Source: Pseudoduganella armeniaca
Lineage (GTDB): Bacteria; Pseudomonadota; Gammaproteobacteria; Burkholderiales; Burkholderiaceae_D
Reading direction: 5' to 3'
DNA: 64,000 nt
Assembly (NCBI RefSeq): GCF_003028855.1
Contig: NZ_CP028324.1
Location: 5,270,001-5,334,000, forward strand
The notes beneath the pieces are model-generated. The model worked only from the letters and a program-made list of their open reading frames with translations, was not told the DNA's origin and ran no database searches. A program made the translations under genes and the position numbers. Positions 9,402 through 18,178 of the stretch are shown here, piece after piece; the first letter of the stretch is position 1; each line of letters starts with the position of its first letter.

Positions 9402-10061
9402 ATGAATTTTAGTGATAACGGGAAGGTCAAGAAGAACTATACCGGCATCGTCATAGTGGTAGCCCTGCACATTGTGGCTGCGTACGGGATCGTGTCAGGC
9501 TTGGGCAAACGGATGATCAATAAAATGGTCGAGCCGGTTGAAACCAAGATCATTGAGGAGGTTGCTCCTCCTCCACCGAAAGAGTTGCCGCCGCCACCTC
9601 CGCCGCCAGAAATGAAGGCTCCACCGCCACCATTCATTCCTCCGGTCGAAGTGAACGTACAGCAGCCGCCGCCACCGCAGAACGTGATCGCCAACGCGAC
9701 CAACGTGAAGCCGGCAACAAACCAGTTGACCCCGCCAGCTCCGCCAGCACCACCGGCGCCGCCAGCACCTCCGGCGCAGGCTGTACGCACGGCGGCAGTG
9801 GTCGACTTCAGCACTTGTGCGAAACCGGAATGGCCGAAGTCTTCCTTGCGTAATGAAGAAACGGGCACGGTGACGCTGAAGTTCCTGATTGGCGTCGACG
9901 GCCGGGTCGCCGGCTCCGAGATCGTGAAGTCCAGTGGCTTCCGTGACCTGGACAAGGCCGCGGTCGCAGGTATCAGTAAATGCAAATTCAAGCCAGCCAC
10001 CGTCGACGGCAAGCCGCAAGAGGGTTGGCAGAGTATGCAGTACGTCTGGACGCTGGAATAA
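9402..10061 (+). CDS. tonB: TonB energy-transducing protein
   Basis: 219 residues. TonB carries proton-motive-force energy from ExbB/ExbD across the periplasm to outer-membrane receptors. It shows a short cytoplasmic N-terminus, one membrane anchor (about residues 13-30), a periplasmic proline-rich linker (PPPPKELPPPPPPPEMKAPP, then a PPAPPAP repeat), and a C-terminal TonB domain from about residue 135 (TGTVTLKFLIGVDGRV to YVWTLE). The start at 9402 fits the anchor position; the upstream in-frame GTG/TTG-type extension adds nothing. The order tonB-exbB-exbD-exbD2 matches the Xanthomonas-type locus. The TonB-dependent receptor at 31.2 kb is one possible client. Confidence 0.95.
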   Translation: MNFSDNGKVKKNYTGIVIVVALHIVAAYGIVSGLGKRMINKMVEPVETKIIEEVAPPPPKELPPPPPPPEMKAPPPPFIPPVEVNVQQPPPPQNVIANATNVKPATNQLTPPAPPAPPAPPAPPAQAVRTAAVVDFSTCAKPEWPKSSLRNEETGTVTLKFLIGVDGRVAGSEIVKSSGFRDLDKAAVAGISKCKFKPATVDGKPQEGWQSMQYVWTLE

Positions 10062-10142
10062 ACCAACCGAGACAGTGTCTCAATTAGCAATTTCGTTGGC
10101 GTTACGTTCAGCGAACTGATCTTTTATCATTTTGGAGGAAGC

Positions 10143-11075
10143 ATGTTTAAGAATACCCGTTTGTCCGCTGTACTGGCCGCTGTGCTGTTCTCGGTGACCG
10201 CAGCAACCGCCCTGGTGAGCGCACCGGCCCTGGCCGACGCGCCAGCCCCGGCAGCCGCTGACGCACCTGCGGCAGCTCCGGCAGCGGATGCGGCAGCAGC
10301 ACCGGCAGCACCTGCAGGCGAAGCCGCCGCGGCGGCTCCGGCAGCAACCGGCGAAGCAGCGCCGGCTGGCAAGGAAGTCGTCGAGAACCCGTTCGGCATC
10401 AAGGCCGTGTGGGAATCGGGCTGGGTCCCACGTGGCACGATCATCATCATGTCGATCATGTCGATCGGCTCGTGGTACATCATCATCACCAAGCTGCTGG
10501 ACCAGATGAAGATCATGCGTCAAGCTAAAGACGTGCACGCCAAGTTCTGGAAAGCTTCGTCGGTCGCCGCTGGCGCCGCCACGCTGGCAGAAGGCTCGCC
10601 GTTCCGCTTCATCGCTGAAACCGGTATCAAGGCCTCCGGCCACCACGACGGCGCCCTGCTGGAGCAGATCGACCTGTCGACCTGGGTGACGATGTCGATC
10701 CAGCGCGCCGTGGACAAAGTCCAGTCGCGTCTGCAAGACGGCCTGTCGTTCCTGGCAACCGTTGGTTCGACCGCACCGTTCATCGGTCTGTTCGGTACCG
10801 TCTGGGGTATTTACGGTGCACTGACCAACATCGGTATGACCGGTAACGCGTCGATCGACAAGGTTGCAGGTCCGGTCGGTGAAGCACTGATCATGACGGC
10901 ATTCGGTCTGGCAGTCGCAGTTCCTGCCGTTCTGGGCTACAACTGGCTGGTGCGTCGTAACAAGTCGGCCATGGAAGAAATCCGTTCCTTCTCCGCTGAC
11001 GTGCACTCCGTGCTGATCTCCGGCGCCATGTCCACCGCTGACTCCGCTGCTCGCGCAGCCAAAAAAGTAGGCTAA
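10143..11075 (+). CDS. exbB: ExbB proton channel with signal peptide and Ala/Pro-rich N-terminal extension
   Basis: 310 residues. A MotA/TolQ/ExbB-family channel that couples proton flow to TonB. The start follows TTGGAGGAAGC, a strong ribosome site. The protein opens with a cleavable signal peptide (LVSAPALADA, about residues 20-30). A stretch of roughly 45 residues made almost wholly of Ala, Pro and acidic residues follows, then the three-helix ExbB core starting near GTIIIMSIMSIGSWY. The conserved GLFGTVWGIYGAL and EALIMTAFGLAVAVPAVLGYN segments are intact. Long ExbB forms with a periplasmic extension are known in proteobacteria. The extension may reach TonB or the TPR protein in the periplasm; that is inference. 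Confidence 0.93.
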   Translation: MFKNTRLSAVLAAVLFSVTAATALVSAPALADAPAPAAADAPAAAPAADAAAAPAAPAGEAAAAAPAATGEAAPAGKEVVENPFGIKAVWESGWVPRGTIIIMSIMSIGSWYIIITKLLDQMKIMRQAKDVHAKFWKASSVAAGAATLAEGSPFRFIAETGIKASGHHDGALLEQIDLSTWVTMSIQRAVDKVQSRLQDGLSFLATVGSTAPFIGLFGTVWGIYGALTNIGMTGNASIDKVAGPVGEALIMTAFGLAVAVPAVLGYNWLVRRNKSAMEEIRSFSADVHSVLISGAMSTADSAARAAKKVG

Positions 11076-11079
11076 TACC

Positions 11080-11508
11080 ATGTCGATGTCCGTAGGCTCC
11101 GATACCGGAGGCGAAGATGCTGTGATGTCGGAGATCAACACGACGCCCCTCGTGGACATCATGTTGGTTCTGCTCATCATCTTCCTGATCACGAGCCCAG
11201 TCGTCCTCAAACTGCAGAAGATCACTCTGCCGGAAGAGGTCAACCAGGCGATGCAGCCTAAGCCAGACAATGTCAACATCGTTGTTAACAAGGATGGCGA
11301 CATCTACTGGAATCAGAAGAAAATGCGGGACACGAATGAGTTGTTCGATTTTCTGAAGGTCGAGGCAGTGAAGGTACCGCAACCGGAAGTACACGTACGT
11401 GGCGACAAGGAAGCCAAGTACGAGTCCATCGGCCGCGTGATCTTCACGACTCAGCGCGCTGGCATCCAGAAGGTCGGTTTCATCACCGAACCGCCTGACA
11501 AGATGTAA
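11080..11508 (+). CDS. exbD: ExbD biopolymer transport protein (first copy)
   Basis: 142 residues, four bases after exbB. ExbD has a single transmembrane helix carrying the proton-accepting Asp (INTTPLVDIMLVLLIIFLIT, Asp about residue 26) and a periplasmic domain ending near GFITEPPDKM. It forms the ExbB-ExbD motor with the upstream gene. It is clearly distinct in sequence from the second ExbD, so the two are not a recent duplication. Confidence 0.95.
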   Translation: MSMSVGSDTGGEDAVMSEINTTPLVDIMLVLLIIFLITSPVVLKLQKITLPEEVNQAMQPKPDNVNIVVNKDGDIYWNQKKMRDTNELFDFLKVEAVKVPQPEVHVRGDKEAKYESIGRVIFTTQRAGIQKVGFITEPPDKM

Positions 11509-11571
11509 GGCCCCTGCCCGGCCGCCTGCTCCAATCGGCGGTCCGGGCAGTCTTTCAAAAGGAACACACCC

Positions 11572-12003
11572 ATGAGTATGAATGTCGGTTCGGGCAGCGC
11601 ACCAGGCGCGGATCCGGAACCAATGATGGAAATGAACATGACACCGCTCATCGACGTGATGCTGGTGCTGATCATTATGTTGATTATCACGATTCCTAAG
11701 GCGAACCACTCGGTGAACCTGAACATGCCGGTGGGTACCCCGCCGCCACCGACGAAAGAACCGGTGGTCGTTCAGATCGACGTGGACTTCGATGGCACGA
11801 TCCTGTGGGATGGCGCCGTGGTTCCGGACCGTGCTCAACTGGAACAAAAGCTGATGAACGTGGCGGCACAGGCTGATCAGCCGGAAGTGCACCTGCGTCC
11901 CAACAAGCTGGTCAACTACGAGTCCGTGGCAGGCGTGATGGCCGCGGCCCAGCGTCTGGGTGTCACCAAGATCGGTCTGGTCGGCAACGAACAGTTCCAG
12001 TAA
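11572..12003 (+). CDS. exbD2: ExbD biopolymer transport protein (second copy)
   Basis: 143 residues. The conserved membrane helix with Asp is MTPLIDVMLVLIIMLIITIP, followed by a proline-rich turn (GTPPPPTKEP) and the periplasmic fold ending GLVGNEQFQ. The gap from the first ExbD (63 bases) contains AAAGGAACAC as ribosome site. Two ExbD paralogues behind one ExbB also occur in Xanthomonas, where the second one is dispensable for iron uptake but needed for other processes. A hairpin-T-run terminator follows at 12151. Confidence 0.93.
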   Translation: MSMNVGSGSAPGADPEPMMEMNMTPLIDVMLVLIIMLIITIPKANHSVNLNMPVGTPPPPTKEPVVVQIDVDFDGTILWDGAVVPDRAQLEQKLMNVAAQADQPEVHLRPNKLVNYESVAGVMAAAQRLGVTKIGLVGNEQFQ

Positions 12004-12150
12004 ATGGGATCAAGGAAGTTCCCTGATAGCACGACAGTGACGGCCTGAAGCGCACGCTGGCAGCAGCATCGGCAGCGTGCAAACCAGCCTGGCACGGAAC
12101 GTGCGTCATCCTGCAGAGCTTCCTGGAGTGCGTCTCTTTATTTTCCCCGA

Positions 12151-12181
12151 TAGGCAGGTTATCCTGCCTATTCGTTTTTTT
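12151..12181 (+). terminator. Intrinsic terminator of the tonB operon, abutting the TPR gene start
   Basis: TAGGCAGG (12151-12158), loop TTAT, CCTGCCTA (12163-12170), then TTCG and a run of seven T. It sits 20 bases before the TPR gene start, so readthrough or a downstream-acting start would be needed to express that gene from the tonB promoter. Confidence 0.75.
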
Positions 12182-12200
12182 GATGAAAGAAATCTCGCCT

Positions 12201-13421
12201 ATGTCCAAGTTCCGTCTCGCTCATCTCGGCCTTGCAATGGCCGCCCTCGGTTTCTCCGCAGCAGCGCCTATGGTGGGCCTGGTGCCAGCGGCCTATGCCG
12301 CCGACACGGTGCGTGCCGAAGTGGGCAAACCGCTGCAGGAAGCGCAGCGCCTCGCCAGCTCCGGCAAGAACCGCGAAGCGCTGGCCAAACTGAAGGAAGC
12401 CGACGCTGTCGGCGGCAAGAGCGACTTCGAGAAATACCAGATCGAACGCGTGCGCGCCGCCGCCGCCGCCGGTGCTGGTGACAACGATACCGCCATCCGT
12501 GCTTTCGAAACCCTGATCAACTCGGGCCGCCTGTCCGCATCCGAGAAGCCGAAGTTCACGGAAGGCCTGGCCGGCATGTACTACCGCGCCAAGGACTACC
12601 CGAAGGCGATCACCTGGATCCAGAAGTCCTTGCAGGACAATCCGAACAACGCCACGATGAAGCAGCTGCTGACGCAGACCTACTTCATCAGCGGCCGTTA
12701 CGCCGAAGCGGCGAAGGAACTGTCGCAAGGCCGCCAGAGCGAGGAAAACCTGCAGATGCTGGCCAACATCCAGCTGAAGCAGAACGACAAGGCAGGCTAC
12801 GTACAGACGCTGGAAAAGCTGGCTGGCCAGTACCCGAAGGCATCGTACTGGGCGGACCTGCTGAACCGCGTGCAGGGCAAGCCAGGGTTCTCGTCGACCC
12901 TGAACCTGGACGTGATGCGCCTGAAGCTGGCACTGGGCCAGCTGACCAAGCCTTCCGAGTTCATGGAAATGGCCCAGCTGGCACTGCAGGCCGGCAACGC
13001 GCCTGAAGCGATCAAGATCATCGACACCGGCTACAAGAAAGGTGCCCTGGGCACCGGTACCGATGCTGCGCGTCACCAGCGCCTGAAGGACCTGGCCAAC
13101 AAGACCCTGGCCGACCAGACCGCGAACCAGGCCACCCAGGAAGCCAACCTGATCAAGGAAAAGGATTCCGACGGCCTGTTCAACATGGGCTACGCCCTGA
13201 CCTCCGGCGGCAAGGCCGACAAGGGCATTGCGCTGATGGAGCAGGCGATGAAGATCGGTACGCCACGTCGTCCGGAAGAGCAGAAGCTGCACTACGGTAT
13301 CGCCCTTCACAACGCCGGCAAGAAAGCGCCTGCACTGGCTGCCCTGAAGAACGTCAAAGGGACGGCTGGCGAGGCGGAACTGGCCCGTTACTGGACGCTG
13401 TACATCAACAACCCGATGTAA
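12201..13421 (+). CDS. Secreted tetratricopeptide-repeat protein, tonB locus
   Basis: 406 residues from the ATG at 12201 (GAAAGAAA upstream); in-frame starts at 12180 and 12183 sit on the terminator T-run and are less likely. A signal peptide ends near AAYAADTV. The rest is helical with TPR-like units, e.g. PLQEAQRLASSGKNREALAK, KFTEGLAGMYYRAKDYPKAI and LLTQTYFISGRYAEAAKELS. TPR proteins next to exbB/exbD/tonB exist elsewhere (TtpC-type in Vibrio) and assist the energy-transduction complex; a similar periplasmic scaffold role is inferred. The position behind a strong terminator suggests expression at a lower or separately controlled level. Confidence 0.8.
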   Translation: MSKFRLAHLGLAMAALGFSAAAPMVGLVPAAYAADTVRAEVGKPLQEAQRLASSGKNREALAKLKEADAVGGKSDFEKYQIERVRAAAAAGAGDNDTAIRAFETLINSGRLSASEKPKFTEGLAGMYYRAKDYPKAITWIQKSLQDNPNNATMKQLLTQTYFISGRYAEAAKELSQGRQSEENLQMLANIQLKQNDKAGYVQTLEKLAGQYPKASYWADLLNRVQGKPGFSSTLNLDVMRLKLALGQLTKPSEFMEMAQLALQAGNAPEAIKIIDTGYKKGALGTGTDAARHQRLKDLANKTLADQTANQATQEANLIKEKDSDGLFNMGYALTSGGKADKGIALMEQAMKIGTPRRPEEQKLHYGIALHNAGKKAPALAALKNVKGTAGEAELARYWTLYINNPM

Positions 13422-13443
13422 TCCCGGCTCCCGTTCGAGCGAA

Positions 13444-13476
13444 AACGCCGCCTGCCCTGCAGGCGGCGTTTTTTTT
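13444..13476 (+). terminator. Intrinsic terminator after the TPR gene
   Basis: AACGCCGCCTGC (13444-13455), loop CCT, then GCAGGCGGCGTT and more T. A perfect 12-bp stem 22 bases after the TPR stop codon. Confidence 0.92.
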
Positions 13477-13489
13477 GGCAAGAACCCAA

Positions 13490-13540
13490 GGGACAGGCAC
13501 CGATCTTCGGGTCGGAGACCCGCAGATCGGTGCCTGTCCC
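13490..13540. repeat. GGGACAGGCACC-family palindrome
   Basis: GGGACAGGCACCGATCT is mirrored by AGATCGGTGCCTGTCCC around an inner TCGGGTC/GACCCG stem with GGA at the turn. It is one of several related intergenic palindromes (31061, 44316, 48017). It resembles REP-type elements; no transposase is in the window. Confidence 0.8.
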
Positions 13541-13651
13541 CGGTGCTGCTAGCGCCTGCGGCTGGTGCGCTGCGGCATTTCCATATGTGAAATGATCAAA
13601 CGTTCCGTATAATCGCTGGTTCAGGCAACAGAAATCGAGCTCGATATCCTC

Positions 13652-14644
13652 ATGAAGGTTTTTCGCGGACTACCCAACGCAGCGGCGCGTGCGCCCTGCG
13701 CACTCACCATCGGTAATTTCGACGGTGTCCATCGCGGCCACCAGGCGCTGCTGGCACGGGTGCGTGCGGCGGCCGACAGCCTGGGCCTGGAAGCGGCCGT
13801 GATGACTTTCGAGCCCCATCCGCGCGAATTCTTTGCCCACAAGGCGGGCGACATGTCGAAGGCGCCGCCCCGCATCGCCAACCTGCGCGACAAACTGGGC
13901 TCGCTGGCCGCCAACGGCATCGACCGCGTCATCGTCGAGCACTTCAGCGATTCGTTCGCCTCGCTCACCCCACAGGACTTCACCGAGCGCGTGCTGGTGG
14001 ACGGCCTGCACGTCAAGTGGCTGATGGTGGGCGACGACTTCTGCTACGGCGCCCGGCGCGCCGGCAACGTCGCGATGCTGATGGAAGCGGGCCGCCGCCA
14101 CGGTTTCCACGTCGAGGCGCTGCCGACGGTGATGAATGGCGACATCCGCATTTCGTCCTCGGCCGTGCGCACCGCGCTGTCGCAAGGCGACTTCGCCCAG
14201 GCTGAGCAGCTGCTGGGCCACCCGTATTCGATTTCCGGCCACGTCATCCACGGGGCCAAGCTGGGCCGCACGATCGGCTATCCGACCCTGAACCTGCGCG
14301 TGCCGCACCGTCCCGCGCTGGGCGGCATTTTCATTGTCCAGGTGCACGGCCTGGCCGACGCCCCGCTGCCGGCCGTCGCCAGCCTGGGCGTGCGCCCGAC
14401 CGTCGAGGACGCCGGCCGCGTGCTGCTGGAGGTGCATATCTTCGATTTCGCCGGGCATTGCTACGGCAAGCAGGTCAAGGTCGAGTTCCTGCAAAAGATC
14501 CGCGACGAGGAAAAGTTCATCGATCTGCCGACCCTGACGAGTGCCATCGACCGCGACGCGGCCGCCGCGCGCGCCTATTTTGCCGCCCGCGGCGCCCAGC
14601 ACGAAGAGCGCAGCGGCGCCATCACGGCCACCGACCGAATTTGA
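13652..14644 (+). CDS. ribF: Bifunctional riboflavin kinase / FAD synthetase
   Basis: 330 residues. Phosphorylates riboflavin to FMN and adenylylates FMN to FAD. The N-terminal nucleotidyltransferase domain shows GNFDGVHRGH (residues 21-30), a HIGH-superfamily motif; the C-terminal kinase domain shows GRTIGYPTLNL and the GVRPTVED region. The length is usual for the family. It is followed by ileS and lspA, the common proteobacterial order ribF-ileS-lspA. TATAAT at 13608-13613 is a candidate -10 box without a good -35. No strong ribosome site is visible before the ATG. Confidence 0.95.
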   Translation: MKVFRGLPNAAARAPCALTIGNFDGVHRGHQALLARVRAAADSLGLEAAVMTFEPHPREFFAHKAGDMSKAPPRIANLRDKLGSLAANGIDRVIVEHFSDSFASLTPQDFTERVLVDGLHVKWLMVGDDFCYGARRAGNVAMLMEAGRRHGFHVEALPTVMNGDIRISSSAVRTALSQGDFAQAEQLLGHPYSISGHVIHGAKLGRTIGYPTLNLRVPHRPALGGIFIVQVHGLADAPLPAVASLGVRPTVEDAGRVLLEVHIFDFAGHCYGKQVKVEFLQKIRDEEKFIDLPTLTSAIDRDAAAARAYFAARGAQHEERSGAITATDRI

Positions 14645-14705
14645 GTGGCGCGAAGCCCCCTGCCGCCCGTCACTCCCCCTATATGTAACAGAGAAATCCA
14701 AACAC

Positions 14706-17575
14706 ATGTCCGACAACAAACCGAACAAGGCCGACGCCAAGCCGGCCAGCAAGTACCCGGTCAACATGACCGAAACCCCGTTCCCGATGCGCGGCGACCT
14801 CGCCAAGCGCGAGCCGAACTGGGTCAAGCAATGGCAGGACAAGAAGATCTACCAGCGCATCCGCAAGGCGGCCGCCGGCCGGCCGAAATTCATCCTGCAT
14901 GACGGCCCGCCGTACGCCAACGGCGATATCCACCTGGGCCACGCCGTCAACAAGATCCTGAAGGACATCGTCGTCAAGTCGCGCACGCTGGCCGGCTTCG
15001 ATGCGCCCTACGTGCCGGGCTGGGACTGCCACGGCATGCCGATCGAGATCCAGATCGAAAAGCTGTACGGCAAGAACCTGCCGACGGCCGAGGTGCTGAC
15101 CAAGGCGCGCGCCTACGCGCTGGAGCAAATCGACAAGCAACGCGCCGGCTTCATCCGCCTGGGCGTGCTGGGCGAGTGGGACAATCCGTACATGACGATG
15201 GCCTACGGCAACGAGGCCGACGAGCTGCGCGCGCTGGGCAAGCTGCTGGAGAAGGGTTACGTCTACCGCGGCCTGAAGCCCGTCAACTGGTGCTTCGATT
15301 GCGGCTCGGCACTGGCCGAAGCGGAAGTGGAATACCAGGACAAGCGCGATCCGGCCATCGACGTCGGCTTCCCGTTCGCCGAGCATGACAAATTGGCCGC
15401 GGCCTTCGGTCTGGACAAGCTGCCGGGCGAACGCGGCTTCATCGTCATCTGGACCACGACGCCGTGGACGATCCCGTCCAACCAGGCCCTGAACGTGCAC
15501 CCGGAAGTGACATACGCGCTGGTGCAGACCGACCGCGGCGGCGACATGCTGATCGTGGCCGCCGACCTGGTGGAATCGTGCCTGCAACGCTACAAGCTGG
15601 CAGGCAGCGTTGTCGCCACGACCACCGGCGCCAAGCTGGAAAACATCCGCTTCAAGCACCCGCTGCACGCCCGCGACGCGTTCTACGACCGTTATTCGCC
15701 GGTCTACCTGGCCGACTACGTGACGACCGACAGCGGTACCGGCGTGGTCCACTCGGCGCCAGCCTACGGCCTGGACGACTTCATCTCCTGCCGCAAGCAT
15801 GGCATGAAGGACGACGAGATCCTGACGCCGGTGATGGGCGACGGCAAGTACGTGCCGAGCCTGCCGCTGTTCGGCGGCATGACGATCTGGGAAGCCTCCA
15901 AGCCGATCTGCGAGGCGCTGCGCGAAGCGGACGCCCTGTTCGAGCTGAAGATGTTCGACCACAGCTATATGCACTGCTGGCGCCACAAGACGCCGATCGT
16001 CTACCGCGCCACGTCGCAGTGGTTTGCCGGCATGGACCTGCAGCCGATCGACGGCGGCCCGACCCTGCGCGAAACGGCGCTGGAAGGCATCGCCGCGACG
16101 AAATTCTTCCCAGACTGGGGCCAGGCGCGCCTGCAGGGCATGATCGCCAACCGTCCGGACTGGACGCTGTCGCGCCAGCGCCAGTGGGGCGTGCCGATGG
16201 CGTTCTTCATCCACAAGGAAACCGGCGAGCTGCACCCGCGCACGCCGGAGCTGCTGGAAGAAGTGGCCAAGCGCATCGAAGCGGGCGGCATCGACGCCTG
16301 GCTGGCGCTGGACCCGGTCGAGCTGCTAGGCGAGGACGCCGCCATGTACGTGAAGAACAAGGACACGCTGGACGTCTGGTTCGACTCCGGCACCACGCAC
16401 CAGACCGTGCTGCGCGGCTCGCACCAGGAGCAATCGCACTTCCCGGCCGACCTGTATTTGGAGGGCTCGGACCAGCACCGCGGCTGGTTCCACTCGTCGC
16501 TGCTGACCTCGTCGATGCTGAACGGCCAGCCGCCCTACAAGGCGCTGCTGACGCACGGCTTCACGGTGGATGGCGAAGGCAAGAAGATGTCCAAGTCGCT
16601 GGGCAACACGCTGGCACCGGACAAGATCTCGAACTCGCTGGGCGCCGACATCCTGCGCCTGTGGATCGCCTCGACCGACTACACGGGCGAGCTGTCGATC
16701 TCCGAGGAAATCCTGAAGCGCGTGACGGAATCGTACCGCCGCCTGCGCAACACGCTGCGCTTCCTGCTGGCCAACACGTCCGACTTCGATCCGAAGACGA
16801 ACGCGGTGGCCATCGACGAGCTGCTGGAAACGGACCGCTATGCACTGGCCAACCTGGCCGTGCTGCAGCGCGCCGTCGAGCAGCACTACGAGAACTATGA
16901 GTTCCACCCGGTCGTCTCCAAGCTGCAGAACTACTGCTCGGAAGACCTGGGCGGCTTCTACCTGGACATCCTGAAGGACCGCCTGTACACGACGGCCGTG
17001 GATTCGAAGGCACGCCGCTCGGCGCAGACGGCGCTGTGGCACATCACGCAAAGCCTGCTGCGCATGCTGGCCCCGGTGCTGGCCTTCACGGCCGAGGAAG
17101 CGTGGGCCCACTTCGCCGGCGCCGAAGCCTATGCGGCGTCGGACGAGACGATCTACACGCAAACGTGGTGGCAACTGCCGGCGATCGCCGACAGCGACGC
17201 GCTGCTGGCGAAGTATGCCGTGATCCTGGCCGTGCGCGCCGACGTGACGAAGCGCCTGGAAGAGCTGCGCGCTTCGGGCGCGATCGGTTCCTCGCTGCAG
17301 GCCGAGCTGGAAATCAAGGCTGCCGGCGAGAAATACGCGCTGCTGGCGAGCCTCGGGACGAGCTGAAATACTTGTTCATCACATCGCTGGCCTCCGCCGT
17401 CGAAGCGTCTGCCGGTGAAGCCGAAGCGGTCAGCGTCGTGGCATCGGATGCCACCAAGTGCGAGCGCTGCTGGCACTACCGTGCCGACGTCGGCAGCCAC
17501 GCCGACCACCCGACCCTGTGCGGCCGTTGCCACAGCAACCTGTTCGGCACCGGCGAGCCGCGCAAGTACGCGTAA
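14706..17575 (+). pseudogene. ileS: Isoleucyl-tRNA synthetase, apparent -1 frameshift near 17356
   Basis: Class I aminoacyl-tRNA synthetase charging tRNA-Ile. HLGH (residues 76-79) and KMSKS (627-631) are intact, as are the editing and anticodon-binding regions. The reading frame from 14706 runs into TGA at 17364-17366 after ASLGTS. The expected continuation, DELKYLF, then the zinc-binding CERCWHY and LCGRC motifs, ending RKYA, lies in another frame from 17357 to 17575. Restoring one C (CTCGGGAC to CTCGGCGAC) joins them into about 956 residues, the normal length. Because ileS is essential and the C-terminal zinc domain matters for activity, a consensus error is the simplest explanation. The start at 14706 (MSDNKPNK) fits homologues; an upstream in-frame ATG overlaps ribF. 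Confidence 0.9.
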
Positions 17576-17591
17576 CCCTAAGCAAATCTTT

Positions 17592-17622
17592 CCAAAATTC
17601 GGGGACTGTCCCCGAATTTTGG
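17592..17622. repeat. Perfect palindrome between ileS and lspA (GGGGACTGTCCCC type)
   Basis: CCAAAATTCGGGGA, loop CTG, TCCCCGAATTTTGG: 14-bp perfect arms. It shares its GGGGACTGTCCCC centre with the palindromes at 53953. It could fold in the ileS-lspA mRNA; no T-run follows. Confidence 0.8.
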
Positions 17623-17640
17623 CAACACATCCAACCTCCC

Positions 17641-18147
17641 ATGGCCAAAAGCAAAAAAACGTTTTCCAGCAAACCTTCCGGCAGCCTGACGCCATGGCTG
17701 GGCATTGCTGCCGTCATCATCCTGCTCGACCAGCTGTCGAAAATCACCATCACCAAGCTGTTCAAATATGGCGAGGAACTGGTCGTCACCAATTTCTTCA
17801 ACCTGGTGCTGGCGTACAACCGCGGCGCCGCGTTCAGCTTCCTGTCCAACGAGTCGGGCTGGCAGCGCTATTTCTTCACGGCGATCGGCATCGGCGCCGC
17901 GCTCTACATCATCTACCTGCTGCGCAAGCACGCGGGCCAGCGCATGTTCTGCTGGGCGCTGGCGCTGATCCTGGGCGGTGCCATCGGCAACGTCATCGAC
18001 CGCCTGCTGTACGGCCACGTGATCGACTTCCTCGACTTCCACTGGCGCGGCCTGGGCCATTTCCCAGCCTTCAATGTTGCCGACAGCGCCATCTGCATCG
18101 GTGCCGCCTTGTTCATCCTGGACGAGCTGCGCCGCGTTAACAAGTGA
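17641..18147 (+). CDS. lspA: Lipoprotein signal peptidase II
   Basis: 168 residues. An inner-membrane aspartyl protease that removes signal peptides from prolipoproteins. Four transmembrane segments are visible. Catalytic aspartates are expected at D129 (GHVIDFLDFH) and D148 (FNVADSAICIG), with the conserved NRGAAFSFL segment at residues 60-68. The start at 17641 (MAKSKKTF) matches family length; an upstream in-frame start would overlap ileS. It lies in the ribF-ileS-lspA group, separated from ileS by a palindromic repeat. Confidence 0.95.
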   Translation: MAKSKKTFSSKPSGSLTPWLGIAAVIILLDQLSKITITKLFKYGEELVVTNFFNLVLAYNRGAAFSFLSNESGWQRYFFTAIGIGAALYIIYLLRKHAGQRMFCWALALILGGAIGNVIDRLLYGHVIDFLDFHWRGLGHFPAFNVADSAICIGAALFILDELRRVNK

Positions 18148-18178
18148 ACTACACGTAACCTAGCCTGCTGGAGCAGCC

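Noticed and set aside
13490..13540. Palindrome as intrinsic terminator
   Set aside because: A true terminator with T-run lies just upstream (13444-13476); the palindrome lacks a T-run and belongs to a dispersed family.
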